Shown piece by piece: positions 54,637 through 63,149 of a stretch of DNA of 64,000 bases; the first letter of the stretch is position 1, and each line of letters starts with the position of its first letter. The notes beneath the pieces are model-generated. The model was not told the DNA's origin, made no database searches, and worked only from the letters and a program-made list of their open reading frames with translations. The position numbers and the translations under genes are program-made. Location of the stretch: assembly GCF_000300855.1 (NCBI RefSeq), contig NZ_ALJF01000003.1, positions 124,001 through 188,000 on the forward strand, in the 5' to 3' direction. Source of the DNA: Agrobacterium albertimagni AOL15. GTDB taxonomy: Bacteria; Pseudomonadota; Alphaproteobacteria; Rhizobiales; Rhizobiaceae.

Positions 54637-55541
54637 CACTCGGCCGCGATCGACTGGACTGGGAAACGGACGGCCGCAACTGGCCGAACCGAGACGCAAG
54701 CCAGTTCATGAAGACCAACACCTGTGACTGGCATGTCCAGATCGCGGGACCTGACACCGCACCGATGATCCTGCTGCTGCACGGTACGGGCGCATCCTCC
54801 CATTCCTGGCGCCACCTCCTGCCGCTGCTCAGCACGCGCTTCCGCGTCGTGGCGCCGGACCTTCCAGGCCACGGCTTCACCCGTCCGCGCGGACCAACAG
54901 ACCTCTCACTTCCCGGCATGGTGCGGGCATTGACGGAACTGCTCTCCGGGCTGGATCGCTGCCCGGCTGTCATTATCGGGCATTCCGCTGGTGCTGCCAT
55001 CGCCGTCACGCTGGCTGCCAGCAAAGCCGCTGCCGTGCCGCGCCATGTCATCGGCATCAACGGCGCCTACCTGCCGATCCGTGGCAACGCATTGTTTTCG
55101 CCGCTGGCCAAGGCGCTCTTCGCCAACCCATTTTCCGCTTCGATGTTCTCGCTGATGTCACGGGTGACGCCGCTCGGCAGCAACCTTCTGACCGCGACCG
55201 GCTCACCGATCGATGAGGAAGGGCGCGCGATCTACCGCATGTTGCTCGCCTCCCCCGCCCATGTTCGCGGCGCACTCGGCATGATGGCCGCCTGGGACCT
55301 GTCCCGCTTTGACGCCACCCTCCAGCGCCTGCCCTTCCCCATGACGCTGATCGCCGCCAAGGACGACCCCATGGTGCCGATCGAAAACTCTCAACACGCA
55401 GCGCGTCAGGCTACGGGGAGCCGGCTGGTGCTCACCGACAAGGGCGGGCACCTCCTGCATGAATGCCGGCCCGCCGACATCGTGCGGTGGTTGGACGAAG
55501 CCATCGGAAACGAAAGACCGAACGGAGCGGACGCAGCATGA
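54633..55541 (+). CDS. bchO: BchO-like alpha/beta hydrolase
   Basis: A 302-residue alpha/beta hydrolase with oxyanion segment LLLHGTGASSHSWRHLLP, nucleophile elbow IIGHSAGAAIAV, an Asp in AAKDDPMVPI and a His in GGHLLHECRP. BchO always follows bchID in purple-bacterial clusters, and its exact role in Mg chelation is unresolved. It overlaps bchD and crtI by 4 bp each. Confidence 0.92.
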   Translation: MTLGRDRLDWETDGRNWPNRDASQFMKTNTCDWHVQIAGPDTAPMILLLHGTGASSHSWRHLLPLLSTRFRVVAPDLPGHGFTRPRGPTDLSLPGMVRALTELLSGLDRCPAVIIGHSAGAAIAVTLAASKAAAVPRHVIGINGAYLPIRGNALFSPLAKALFANPFSASMFSLMSRVTPLGSNLLTATGSPIDEEGRAIYRMLLASPAHVRGALGMMAAWDLSRFDATLQRLPFPMTLIAAKDDPMVPIENSQHAARQATGSRLVLTDKGGHLLHECRPADIVRWLDEAIGNERPNGADAA

Positions 55542-57109
55542 ATGTCGCCAGCCGTTTTCCCAGACACAAACCCAAACCTGTCGACAACAGACCGCATGCC
55601 GTCGTGATCGGTGCTGGTGTCGGGGGGCTCGCGACCGGTGCCCTGCTCGGCGCCAAGGGCTATCGCGTTACAATCATAGACCCGCTGGACGAGCCCGGGG
55701 GACGTGCCTATGCCCATCGCCAGGATGGTTTCACCTTCGACGCCGGGCCGACCATCATCACCGCCCCCTGGCTTTTCGAAAAGCTCTGGCATGACTGCGG
55801 TGGACGCCTGAGCGACGATGTCGAGCTCCGGCCAAACACCCCTTTTTACCGCGTGCGCTTCGACGACGGTACGGTCTTCGACTATTCCGGTGACCGCGCG
55901 GCGATGGAAGCGCAGATTGCCCGGATCGAACCCAGGGATGTCGCGGGCTATCGCAGCTTTCTCGACGAGAGCCGGCGGATCTATGAAGTCGCCTTCGAGC
56001 AACTGGCGCACAAACCCTTCCACAGCCTGCTGTTCACGGCAAAGACGCTTGCCGGTCTGGTGCGTCTGGGCGGCTATCGCTCCGTCTATTCGGTCGTCTC
56101 GAAGCATTTCAAGAGCGACAAGCTGCGCACCCTCTTTTCCTTCCATCCGCTGCTGATCGGCGGCAACCCCTTCTCGGCCACCTCTTTCTACTGCCTGATC
56201 GCCCATCTCGAGGGCAAATATGGCGTGCATCATGCCATTGGCGGGACGAACGTGCTGGTGCGCGGCATCGCCTCGCTCGTCACGCGCAACGGCGGACAGA
56301 TACGGCTGAATGAAACCGTGACCGAAATCGAGACGGAGGGGCGTCGGGCAAAAGCCGTGCGCCTGGCCTCCGGCGAGCGGATCGCTGCCGACATTGTCAT
56401 CTCGAATGCCGATCCCGCCACCACCTATGGCAAGCTCCTGAAGCAGCATCCCCGGAAACGCTGGACCGATGCCAAGCTTCAACGTGGCGACTATTCGATG
56501 AGCCTCTTCGTCTGGTACTTCGGCACGAACCGCCGCTATGACGATGTCCTGCATCACACGATGCTCTTCGGCCCGCGCTATCGTGGACTTCTCGACGACA
56601 TCTTCCGCAACCACCGCCTCGCAGACGATTTCAGCCTCTACCTGCATCGGCCGACGGCGAGCGATCCCTCTCTGGCTCCGCCCGGCGGCGATGCCTTCTA
56701 CGTCTTGAGCCCGGTGCCGAACCTTCAAAGCGGGACCGACTGGAACGAGGCAGCAGAAATCTACCGCCGCAAGATCGAAAAACGGCTTGAGCAAACCATG
56801 CTGCCCGGTCTTTCAAAGAGCATCGTCTCCTCGCGAATTGCGACCCCGCTCGACTTCCGCGACAGGCTCCTCTCCTGGCAGGGAGCCGCCTTCGCGCTTG
56901 AACCCAAGCTCTTTCAGAGCGCCTGGTTCCGCCCCCACAACAAGAGCGAGGAACTCGACAATCTCTTCCTCTGCGGTGCTGGCACCCATCCCGGTGCAGG
57001 CCTGCCCGGTGTCGTGTCGTCTGCGCGTATCGTCGCAGATCTGGTGCCGGATCCGGCGTCCCTGCCTGGCGGCCATTGGGAAGGAAATGGAAGAGGATCT
57101 GCACAATGA
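55538..57109 (+). CDS. crtI: Phytoene desaturase
   Basis: A 523-residue FAD-dependent desaturase that converts phytoene to neurosporene or lycopene. The dinucleotide motif is AVVIGAGVGGLATGALLGAK, and the C-terminal FAD motif LFLCGAGTHPGAGLPGVVSS is characteristic. The ATG at 55538 overlaps bchO by 4 bp and gives the usual N-terminus; a longer frame lies within bchO. Its stop overlaps the crtB start. Confidence 0.95.
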   Translation: MNVASRFPRHKPKPVDNRPHAVVIGAGVGGLATGALLGAKGYRVTIIDPLDEPGGRAYAHRQDGFTFDAGPTIITAPWLFEKLWHDCGGRLSDDVELRPNTPFYRVRFDDGTVFDYSGDRAAMEAQIARIEPRDVAGYRSFLDESRRIYEVAFEQLAHKPFHSLLFTAKTLAGLVRLGGYRSVYSVVSKHFKSDKLRTLFSFHPLLIGGNPFSATSFYCLIAHLEGKYGVHHAIGGTNVLVRGIASLVTRNGGQIRLNETVTEIETEGRRAKAVRLASGERIAADIVISNADPATTYGKLLKQHPRKRWTDAKLQRGDYSMSLFVWYFGTNRRYDDVLHHTMLFGPRYRGLLDDIFRNHRLADDFSLYLHRPTASDPSLAPPGGDAFYVLSPVPNLQSGTDWNEAAEIYRRKIEKRLEQTMLPGLSKSIVSSRIATPLDFRDRLLSWQGAAFALEPKLFQSAWFRPHNKSEELDNLFLCGAGTHPGAGLPGVVSSARIVADLVPDPASLPGGHWEGNGRGSAQ

Positions 57110-58275
57110 CAGACACGCACCCGTCCTACTCCGAAGCCCATCTGGCACGTCCGACGATCCGTCGACCAATTCTCCTGAACTACGGCTTTTCCGGCGATTT
57201 CGAGGATCAGAGGGCCTGTTCGGCTGCCATTCGCCGCGGGTCCAAATCCTTTCACCTCGCCTCTCTGCTTCTGCCAGGGCCGACCCGCGAGGCCGCCCGC
57301 GCGCTCTATGCCTTCTGCCGGCATTCCGACGACCTGATCGACGATCCGCGCAGCGGCATGCCAGCCCTTCAGCGCCTGCGCGAGCGGCTGGACCTGATCT
57401 ATGCCGGTGACCCGGCACCCTTTGCCTGCGACCGTGCCTTCGCACGGGTGGTGCATGACCATGCGATCGCCAAGCCGGTGGTCGAAGCCCTGCTCGACGG
57501 TTTCGCCATGGATCTCGATGGCCGGCGCCACGCGACCATCGACGACGTGAAAGCCTATGCGACCTGTGTGGCTGCAAGCGTCGGGCTGATGATGGCATCG
57601 GTGATGGGCGTCAGTGACAGGGCAGCACTTGCCCGCGCGGCCGACCTCGGGATTGCGATGCAATTGACCAACATCGCCCGCGATGTCGGAGAAGACGCGC
57701 GAAACGGAAGACTCTACCTGCCGCTCGACTGGCTGGAAGAACAGGGTATCGACGTCGCGGCATTCCTCGAAAATCCGCAATTTACCCCCGCGCTCGGTCT
57801 GGTGGTGAGGCGGCTGCTCGACGAAGCCGCCCGCCATTACCGGCTCGGGCATGCCGGCATCCGCAGCTTGCCTAAACCCTGTCGTCACGCGATCCGCACA
57901 GCCGCCCTGGTCTATGAGGCGATCGGCCAGGGCATCGCGGACAATGGCTATGACAGCGTCAACCATCGCGCGACGACAGGGCTCAGCACCAAGATTGGAC
58001 TCCTGCTGAAGGCACGTTCCGACGATAGCCGTTGGACAGCGACGGCCGTGCGAGACCTCCATGCAAGCACCGAACCCGTAGCGCGCGCGCTGGTGACACT
58101 CAGCGGCGTGTTGCGGGAGAGTGCACCAATGCAACGTGCTGATAAGCCTACCTCCGATGCGGAAACGGCCGTCGGACGGGTCACCGACATCCTGCTCAGG
58201 CTGCATAACGACGCTCGACTTGAGACGCTGAGACGCCGAGAGGCGGCGCGAGAAAAGGCGGCGAGCCTTGCTTGA
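57106..58275 (+). CDS. crtB: Phytoene synthase
   Basis: A 389-residue head-to-head prenyl transferase that condenses two GGPP to phytoene. The two Asp-rich motifs are present: YAFCRHSDDLIDD and TNIARDVGEDARNGRLYLP. The ATG at 57106 overlaps crtI by 4 bp. The C-terminus is slightly long and overlaps a small membrane ORF by 8 bp. Confidence 0.95.
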   Translation: MTDTHPSYSEAHLARPTIRRPILLNYGFSGDFEDQRACSAAIRRGSKSFHLASLLLPGPTREAARALYAFCRHSDDLIDDPRSGMPALQRLRERLDLIYAGDPAPFACDRAFARVVHDHAIAKPVVEALLDGFAMDLDGRRHATIDDVKAYATCVAASVGLMMASVMGVSDRAALARAADLGIAMQLTNIARDVGEDARNGRLYLPLDWLEEQGIDVAAFLENPQFTPALGLVVRRLLDEAARHYRLGHAGIRSLPKPCRHAIRTAALVYEAIGQGIADNGYDSVNHRATTGLSTKIGLLLKARSDDSRWTATAVRDLHASTEPVARALVTLSGVLRESAPMQRADKPTSDAETAVGRVTDILLRLHNDARLETLRRREAAREKAASLA

Positions 58276-58432
58276 GCATTATTTCGGCATCATCGAAGCC
58301 ATCTTCGTCTTCAGTCTGGCGATCGCCTTCTATGTCTGGCAGATGCGCGATCTGAAAAAGGCGAAGCTCGAAGCGGAAGCCCGCGAGCGACAGGCGTGTC
58401 AGCAGGAGACGGGCGAGCCAGGAAGCGATTAG
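58268..58432 (+). CDS. Small single-pass membrane protein between crtB and crtC
   Basis: A 54-residue frame starting with TTG at 58268 inside the crtB end. It encodes MLEHYFGIIEAIFVFSLAIA (a membrane helix) followed by a charged helix (MRDLKKAKLEAEARERQ). The type I-like layout resembles small unnamed ORFs found downstream of crtB in some alphaproteobacterial photosynthesis clusters, but I cannot name a family. Its stop overlaps the crtC stop on the other strand. Confidence 0.6.
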   Translation: MLEHYFGIIEAIFVFSLAIAFYVWQMRDLKKAKLEAEARERQACQQETGEPGSD

Positions 58433-59508
58433 GTGTGCCGCGGCATACGAAACGGAAGCATCATCCTGACGACCGGATTTGCCAGCCGGCGACAATCGAG
58501 CGTCTCGTGCATCATCTCGACCGAATCCCCGGCAACGACCGTTTCGACCAGCGAGCGCCGGTAGAACGGCGTATCTTCCAGAACGCTTTTCAAGACGGGA
58601 GTTGTGCCGCCGTCGCAGGCGATCCCGCCGCCGACGCCCCAGAACCCACGCTTCAGCGATTGTCGCGGCGGGGGATCGAAGTCCGATATCGCACCGTCAC
58701 GACCACAGACGAGGCCGAAACGGCTGTTCGTGCCGTCGGCAAGCACTGAATCATAGAGTATGACGGTGCGGCCATCGCCCACATTGCCCCTGGCCCAGTC
58801 CCAGCCGGAAAAATCCTTCTCGAGCGGACGCACGCCATGGTTCATGTCGTGATAGCCCGTGCCCGTCCATCCACCATCGGGCAGCGCCTCGCAGGCGACG
58901 GTGACCCGCCCATTGGGGGCGACCGGCTGCCAGATGTGAAACCCGCCCGCGTCGAGATCATAGGCCCGCGCACCGAGACAACCCGGCACTAGCCGGATGT
59001 CGCCCCGCATGCGTTTCGGCAGGATGCGTTGTCCGGGCCAAGGCAGGAAGATCTCGTCGAAGGTGATCACGAAACCTGACCCATCATAGCGGAACGAACT
59101 GTTGCCGATCGCCAGGGAGTGCCGGTCGCGCGTGAGCCGGGCCTTGCCACGCTCGGTCATCGCCCAGGCGTGACCCTGCGGCCCATAGAGTGCAACATTG
59201 AAAGCGATATGCTCTTCCGGATCACGCCGGCCCGACCAGTGATAATAGGGCGAAAACACGGAGCCTATGAAGGCAATCACCGTGAAGGCGAAATGTCCGC
59301 AGTCGCTCGTTCCGTCGGCATACCACCAGTGATAGCCGCCGGGCTCGACCGCCGGGTCAAAGGCCGGTCCGCCATCAACCGTTCGGCCGCGAGCTTGCCG
59401 GAGAGCGCCGCCATCGGCAGTCCCGGTCCCGGATGCACGCTGCCCCCCGCCAGATAGAGCCCCGGCACCGGCCCCTCCGACCCCGGTCGGGCAAAGGATG
59501 CCATCCAC
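58429..59508 (-). CDS. crtC: Hydroxyneurosporene synthase (carotenoid 1,2-hydratase), start uncertain
   Basis: CrtC hydrates the psi-ends of acyclic carotenoids. The family N-terminus is clear (EPGGYHWWYADGTSDCG, then IAFIGSVFSPYYHWSGRRDP), as is GYHDMNHGVRPLEKDFSGWDW later on. The conserved GGYHWWY region is encoded within the last 90 bp of crtD in another frame, and no ATG, GTG or TTG lies just before it: the nearest in-frame start upstream is GTG at 59508, giving a 232-bp overlap with crtD. A GTG at 59280 overlaps the crtD stop as GTGA but would drop the conserved WWY region. The true start is unresolved. Confidence 0.85.
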   Translation of the reverse strand: MDGILCPTGVGGAGAGALSGGGQRASGTGTADGGALRQARGRTVDGGPAFDPAVEPGGYHWWYADGTSDCGHFAFTVIAFIGSVFSPYYHWSGRRDPEEHIAFNVALYGPQGHAWAMTERGKARLTRDRHSLAIGNSSFRYDGSGFVITFDEIFLPWPGQRILPKRMRGDIRLVPGCLGARAYDLDAGGFHIWQPVAPNGRVTVACEALPDGGWTGTGYHDMNHGVRPLEKDFSGWDWARGNVGDGRTVILYDSVLADGTNSRFGLVCGRDGAISDFDPPPRQSLKRGFWGVGGGIACDGGTTPVLKSVLEDTPFYRRSLVETVVAGDSVEMMHETLDCRRLANPVVRMMLPFRMPRHT

Positions 59509-60860
59509 CCGTGCGAGGCCATCCCGTAAAGGGCTCCCCCTGTTCCCGGATAGAGGCTCGCAAAGCGATCCGGCGTGGTGATACTCGCCGCAGCCCGTTG
59601 GTTCGAGAGCGTCAGACCGTTCAGCCCCAGTCGCCGTTCCATGCTCTTCAGACATGCATTGACCTCGCTTTCATCGAACCGGTGACGATCGCCATCCGCC
59701 GGGAGGTTCATCAGGGCATAGATACGCTCCGCTCCGACACCGCCTGCCTGAGGACGACCGGTCGCATCGCGGTCCTGAGCGCAGAGATAGACGGTCGGAT
59801 CGGAAGGTGCCTCGCGCCGTTTAAAGATGGCCTCGAACTCGCGCTCGTAGTCGTCGGAAAAGAACACCGTATGGTGAGCGATTGGCACGCCCGTTGGCTC
59901 GGCGACGCTGCATGACACCAGAGCCGACAGAGACCGTTGTGCCCGGCCGCGAGCCGGGTCCGGAGGCGAGGCACCGATCAGCCGGGGCAGCGCGGCGACA
60001 TCTCCGTTGTAGACGATCTGCCGGGCCTCGACCTTTCGGCCGCTGCGGGTGACGACCCCGGACACGGCCCGCCGTGAGGGATCGATGAGGATCTCATTGA
60101 CCGGGTCACCATACCTAAACTCGACGCCGAGCTCGACGGCCAGCGCTTCGAGACGCGTGGCAAGCGCCCTGATCCCGCCCTCGACGGTCCAGACACCCTC
60201 TTGCTCGACATGCGCGACCAGCATCAGCGTCGCTGGAGACAGATACGGCGAGGAGCCGCAATAAGTGGCATAGCGGCCGAAAAGCTGGCGCAGCCGGACA
60301 TCGGAGAAATAGCTGCCCAGCGCCGACCAGAGCGTCGAAAACGGCTTGATAGCCAGCAGATCAGCCGGGCGACCGAGCCCGATGCGGCGGGAGAGCGAAA
60401 CCGGGTTGGGCCTGGAAGCGTCGATGAAACTGTCTTTCAACACCTCGAAAGTCCGCCGGCTGTCGGCCGCGAAGCGGCGGTATCCCTCGGCCTCGCGCCG
60501 TCCGGCAAAGTCTCCGATCGCCCTGATCGTTTCGTCCTGGTCGGCATGCAGATCGAGGCAGGCACCACCCCGCCAGTAATGGCGCGCGATCACGGTCGAG
60601 GGGACCAGCTTGAGGTCATCGTCCATCCTGCGCCCTGTAGCGGCAAAAAGCGCCTCGAAGACCCATTTCATCGTCAGCACCGTCGGGCCCGCATCGAAGC
60701 CTTTGCCGTCGACTTCGACACGACGCATCTTACCGCCGGCCTCGGTCTGCGCCTCGCAGACGACGACGCGATATCCGGCAGCGGCTGTTCGAATGGCCGC
60801 AGCGAGCCCAGCCATGCCGGCACCGATCACCAGTACTGTGTCGTCAGTCGAAACAGGCAC
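59277..60860 (-). CDS. crtD: Methoxyneurosporene/hydroxyneurosporene 3,4-desaturase
   Basis: A 527-residue FAD-dependent desaturase of the CrtI family. The dinucleotide motif is VLVIGAGMAGLAAAIRTAAAG and the C-terminal motif is LYLAGGSVHPGPGLPMAALSG, in CrtD rather than CrtI style. It reads left, divergent from crtE across a PpsR-type site, and leads into crtC. The C-terminal 20 or so residues (after AERLMADRP) look unlike other CrtD and overlap the crtC N-terminal code. Confidence 0.93.
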   Translation of the reverse strand: MPVSTDDTVLVIGAGMAGLAAAIRTAAAGYRVVVCEAQTEAGGKMRRVEVDGKGFDAGPTVLTMKWVFEALFAATGRRMDDDLKLVPSTVIARHYWRGGACLDLHADQDETIRAIGDFAGRREAEGYRRFAADSRRTFEVLKDSFIDASRPNPVSLSRRIGLGRPADLLAIKPFSTLWSALGSYFSDVRLRQLFGRYATYCGSSPYLSPATLMLVAHVEQEGVWTVEGGIRALATRLEALAVELGVEFRYGDPVNEILIDPSRRAVSGVVTRSGRKVEARQIVYNGDVAALPRLIGASPPDPARGRAQRSLSALVSCSVAEPTGVPIAHHTVFFSDDYEREFEAIFKRREAPSDPTVYLCAQDRDATGRPQAGGVGAERIYALMNLPADGDRHRFDESEVNACLKSMERRLGLNGLTLSNQRAAASITTPDRFASLYPGTGGALYGMASHGWMASFARPGSEGPVPGLYLAGGSVHPGPGLPMAALSGKLAAERLMADRPLTRRSSPAAITGGMPTERATADISPSR

Positions 60861-60898
60861 CTTCGTCTCCTGTGGCCAGTTGACTTACGGACTTAATG

Positions 60899-60916
60899 TG
60901 TCAATCTTGATTTACA
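60899..60916. promoter_or_regulatory. PpsR/CrtJ-type operator in the crtD-crtE divergent gap
   Basis: TGT at 60899-60901 and ACA at 60914-60916 flank exactly 12 bases. The site is centred in the gap between crtD and crtE and could control both directions. A half-site TTTACA follows near 60937. Confidence 0.8.
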
Positions 60917-60969
60917 CATTATTGAGTTGCGCAAAATTTACAACAGCGCATTCTCTGGAGGTCAACCCA

Positions 60970-61836
60970 ATGGATTTCCCCGAGCGCATTGAAACCGGCA
61001 TGCAGCGCGCCTTGCGTTATGCGACCGCCAACGGATGCCCACCCATCCTGGCAAAAGCCCTGAAGCATGCGGTATTTCCCGGTGGTGCGCGCATAAGACC
61101 ACGGCTCTGCCTTGCGGTCGCGGCCGCCTGCGGTGACCGCGAGCCGAATGCCGCTGACAGTGCTGCCGTCGCCATCGAACTCTTGCATTGCGCATCGCTC
61201 GTGCATGACGACATGCCATGCTTCGACAATGCGATGACGCGTCGTGGGGCGCCAAGTGTGCATGCCCAATTCGGTGAAGAGATCGCGCTTCTTGTCGGCG
61301 ACGGCCTGATCATCGCAGCCTTCGAGACGGTCGCGCGGGAAACGCAGCAGACACCGCTTCTCACCGCACCGATGATCGCCACCATCGCCAAGGCGGTGGG
61401 CAGCCCTTACGGTCTCGTGGCCGGTCAGGCCTGGGAAAGCGAACCTGAAATCAACATCACCGCCTACCACCGCGCCAAGACTGCCTCGCTGTTCAGCGGC
61501 GCCGTGTCGACCGGCGCGATCGCCTCGGGCGGCAATCCGAGGGAATGGCTGGTGCTGGCAGATGCGCTCGGCGCTGCCTATCAGGTTGCCGACGACCTCT
61601 ATGACGCGGTGGGCCAGTCCGATGCCGGCAAACCGGCCGGACAGGATAGCCGCAACGGCAAGCCGAACATCGTCGCGAGCATCGGCCTCGAAGCGGCGCT
61701 GGCTCGCCTGAAGAGCCTCGTCATCGAGGCCGTCGACAGCGTCCCCGACTGCCCCGGTGCGGATGCATTCCGCGCAATGATCCGCAACGAAGCGACGCGG
61801 CTGATGCCGAAAACGCTCGCCACCAGCGCGGCTTAG
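60970..61836 (+). CDS. crtE: Geranylgeranyl diphosphate synthase
   Basis: A 288-residue trans-prenyl transferase that makes GGPP for carotenoids and the bacteriochlorophyll tail. First Asp-rich motif: SLVHDDMPCFDNAMTRRG (DDx4D, bacterial type); second: QVADDLYDAVGQ. The ATG at 60970 has GGAGG 8-9 bases upstream; the frame is open further left, but only across the control region. It starts a crtE-crtF unit. Confidence 0.94.
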   Translation: MDFPERIETGMQRALRYATANGCPPILAKALKHAVFPGGARIRPRLCLAVAAACGDREPNAADSAAVAIELLHCASLVHDDMPCFDNAMTRRGAPSVHAQFGEEIALLVGDGLIIAAFETVARETQQTPLLTAPMIATIAKAVGSPYGLVAGQAWESEPEINITAYHRAKTASLFSGAVSTGAIASGGNPREWLVLADALGAAYQVADDLYDAVGQSDAGKPAGQDSRNGKPNIVASIGLEAALARLKSLVIEAVDSVPDCPGADAFRAMIRNEATRLMPKTLATSAA

Positions 61837-61840
61837 GATC

Positions 61841-63037
61841 ATGGACACCGGAGGCGGAAGAGGCTTCGACGCCAGCCCGCCGATCCGAACCAGCAAGACA
61901 CGAGCGGAGCGTTCGCAAAGCCTCCTGCAGTCTGTCGCGATCAGTCTTCGTCTCTGGCGAAGCCGCCAGATCGCCTCGCCTCGCTTTCGCGCATTCGTTT
62001 CGCGAATGCCGCTGCTGCGGCAGATCGCCAACCGCAAGGCCAATCATCTGTTTCGCCTGACAACAGGCTTCGTCCACACCCAAATCCTGTCTGCCTGTGT
62101 CGGCCTCGGGGTCTTCGAGGCACTGGACGGCGAGGCATTGTCGACGAACGCGATCGCGACACGCTGCGGCTTGCCCCCCGACGCCATGCGGCGTCTGCTC
62201 GAGCAGGCAAGGCGACTCGATCTCGTCGTCAGCCCTGCGCTCGATCTCTGGCTGCTCTCCGATGCCGGAACGGTGCTTGCCGCCGATCGCGGGCTGCGGG
62301 AGATGATCCGGCACCATGACATGTTGTACCGCGATCTCGCCGATGCGCCCGCCTTTTGGCGCGGCGATCGCAGCGATACAGAACTCCGCCGCTACTGGGC
62401 CTATGTAAGGGGCAGCGACCCCGCCAGCATCGGCAACGAGGAGGCGGCACCCTACTCCGCCCTGATGCGCGAGAGCCAGGCGATGCTGGCAGACTGCCTT
62501 CTTTCATCCCATGACTTCGGCCAATACCGATCCGTCCTTGATGTTGGCGGCGGCGAAGGCGCATTCCTCGCAGCCATTGGCGCGCGGCACCCCTCGACAC
62601 GGCTCGCGCTGTTCGACTTGCCCGCTGTTACCCAGCTTGCAGCCCGCCATCTGCAGGAGCGCGGCCTTCTGGCGCGCAGCACGTTGCACCCGGGTGATTT
62701 CACCCGCGATCCCATTCCGGCCGACCAGGATTGCGTGACGCTGATCCGGATTCTCTGCGATCACGATGACGACCGCGTCCTGAAGATCCTTGCAAACCTG
62801 CACAGGCATCTCGCGCCCGGCACTCATCTCCTGGTCGCGGAAGCCATGGCCGGCACGACGGACGGCCCCAATCTCGCAGCCATCTATTTCACCAGTTATT
62901 TCACCGCCATGGGCTCCGGCCGCTGCCGGACTGCCGGTGAAATCATAGCCCTTCTGGCCCGCAGCGGCTTCGTCGGCGCAAGCGTCGTCACGACCACAAA
63001 TCCCCTGCTGGCAGGCCTTGTGATCGCCAAGCGCTAA
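61841..63037 (+). CDS. crtF: Demethylspheroidene O-methyltransferase
   Basis: A 398-residue SAM-dependent O-methyltransferase with an N-terminal dimerisation/winged-helix region and the SAM motif SVLDVGGGEGAFLAAIG, followed by LALFDLPAV and the catalytic region ILCDHDDDRVL. It methylates the tertiary hydroxyl groups formed by CrtC. It lies 4 bp after crtE. Confidence 0.93.
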   Translation: MDTGGGRGFDASPPIRTSKTRAERSQSLLQSVAISLRLWRSRQIASPRFRAFVSRMPLLRQIANRKANHLFRLTTGFVHTQILSACVGLGVFEALDGEALSTNAIATRCGLPPDAMRRLLEQARRLDLVVSPALDLWLLSDAGTVLAADRGLREMIRHHDMLYRDLADAPAFWRGDRSDTELRRYWAYVRGSDPASIGNEEAAPYSALMRESQAMLADCLLSSHDFGQYRSVLDVGGGEGAFLAAIGARHPSTRLALFDLPAVTQLAARHLQERGLLARSTLHPGDFTRDPIPADQDCVTLIRILCDHDDDRVLKILANLHRHLAPGTHLLVAEAMAGTTDGPNLAAIYFTSYFTAMGSGRCRTAGEIIALLARSGFVGASVVTTTNPLLAGLVIAKR

Positions 63038-63064
63038 TTGTTCCGTGAACTTCACGGTCCAAAG

Positions 63065-63082
63065 TGTAAATATAGATTGACA
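63065..63082. promoter_or_regulatory. PpsR/CrtJ-type operator before bchC
   Basis: TGT at 63065-63067 and ACA at 63080-63082 are separated by exactly 12 bases, 67 bp ahead of the bchC start. It is the third such site in the cluster. Confidence 0.8.
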
Positions 63083-63149
63083 CTTTGATGCGTAATCTTA
63101 AGATGACATTGGGAGCAGAAAGCATCCCGTGTCCGGGGAGGGCACGACA

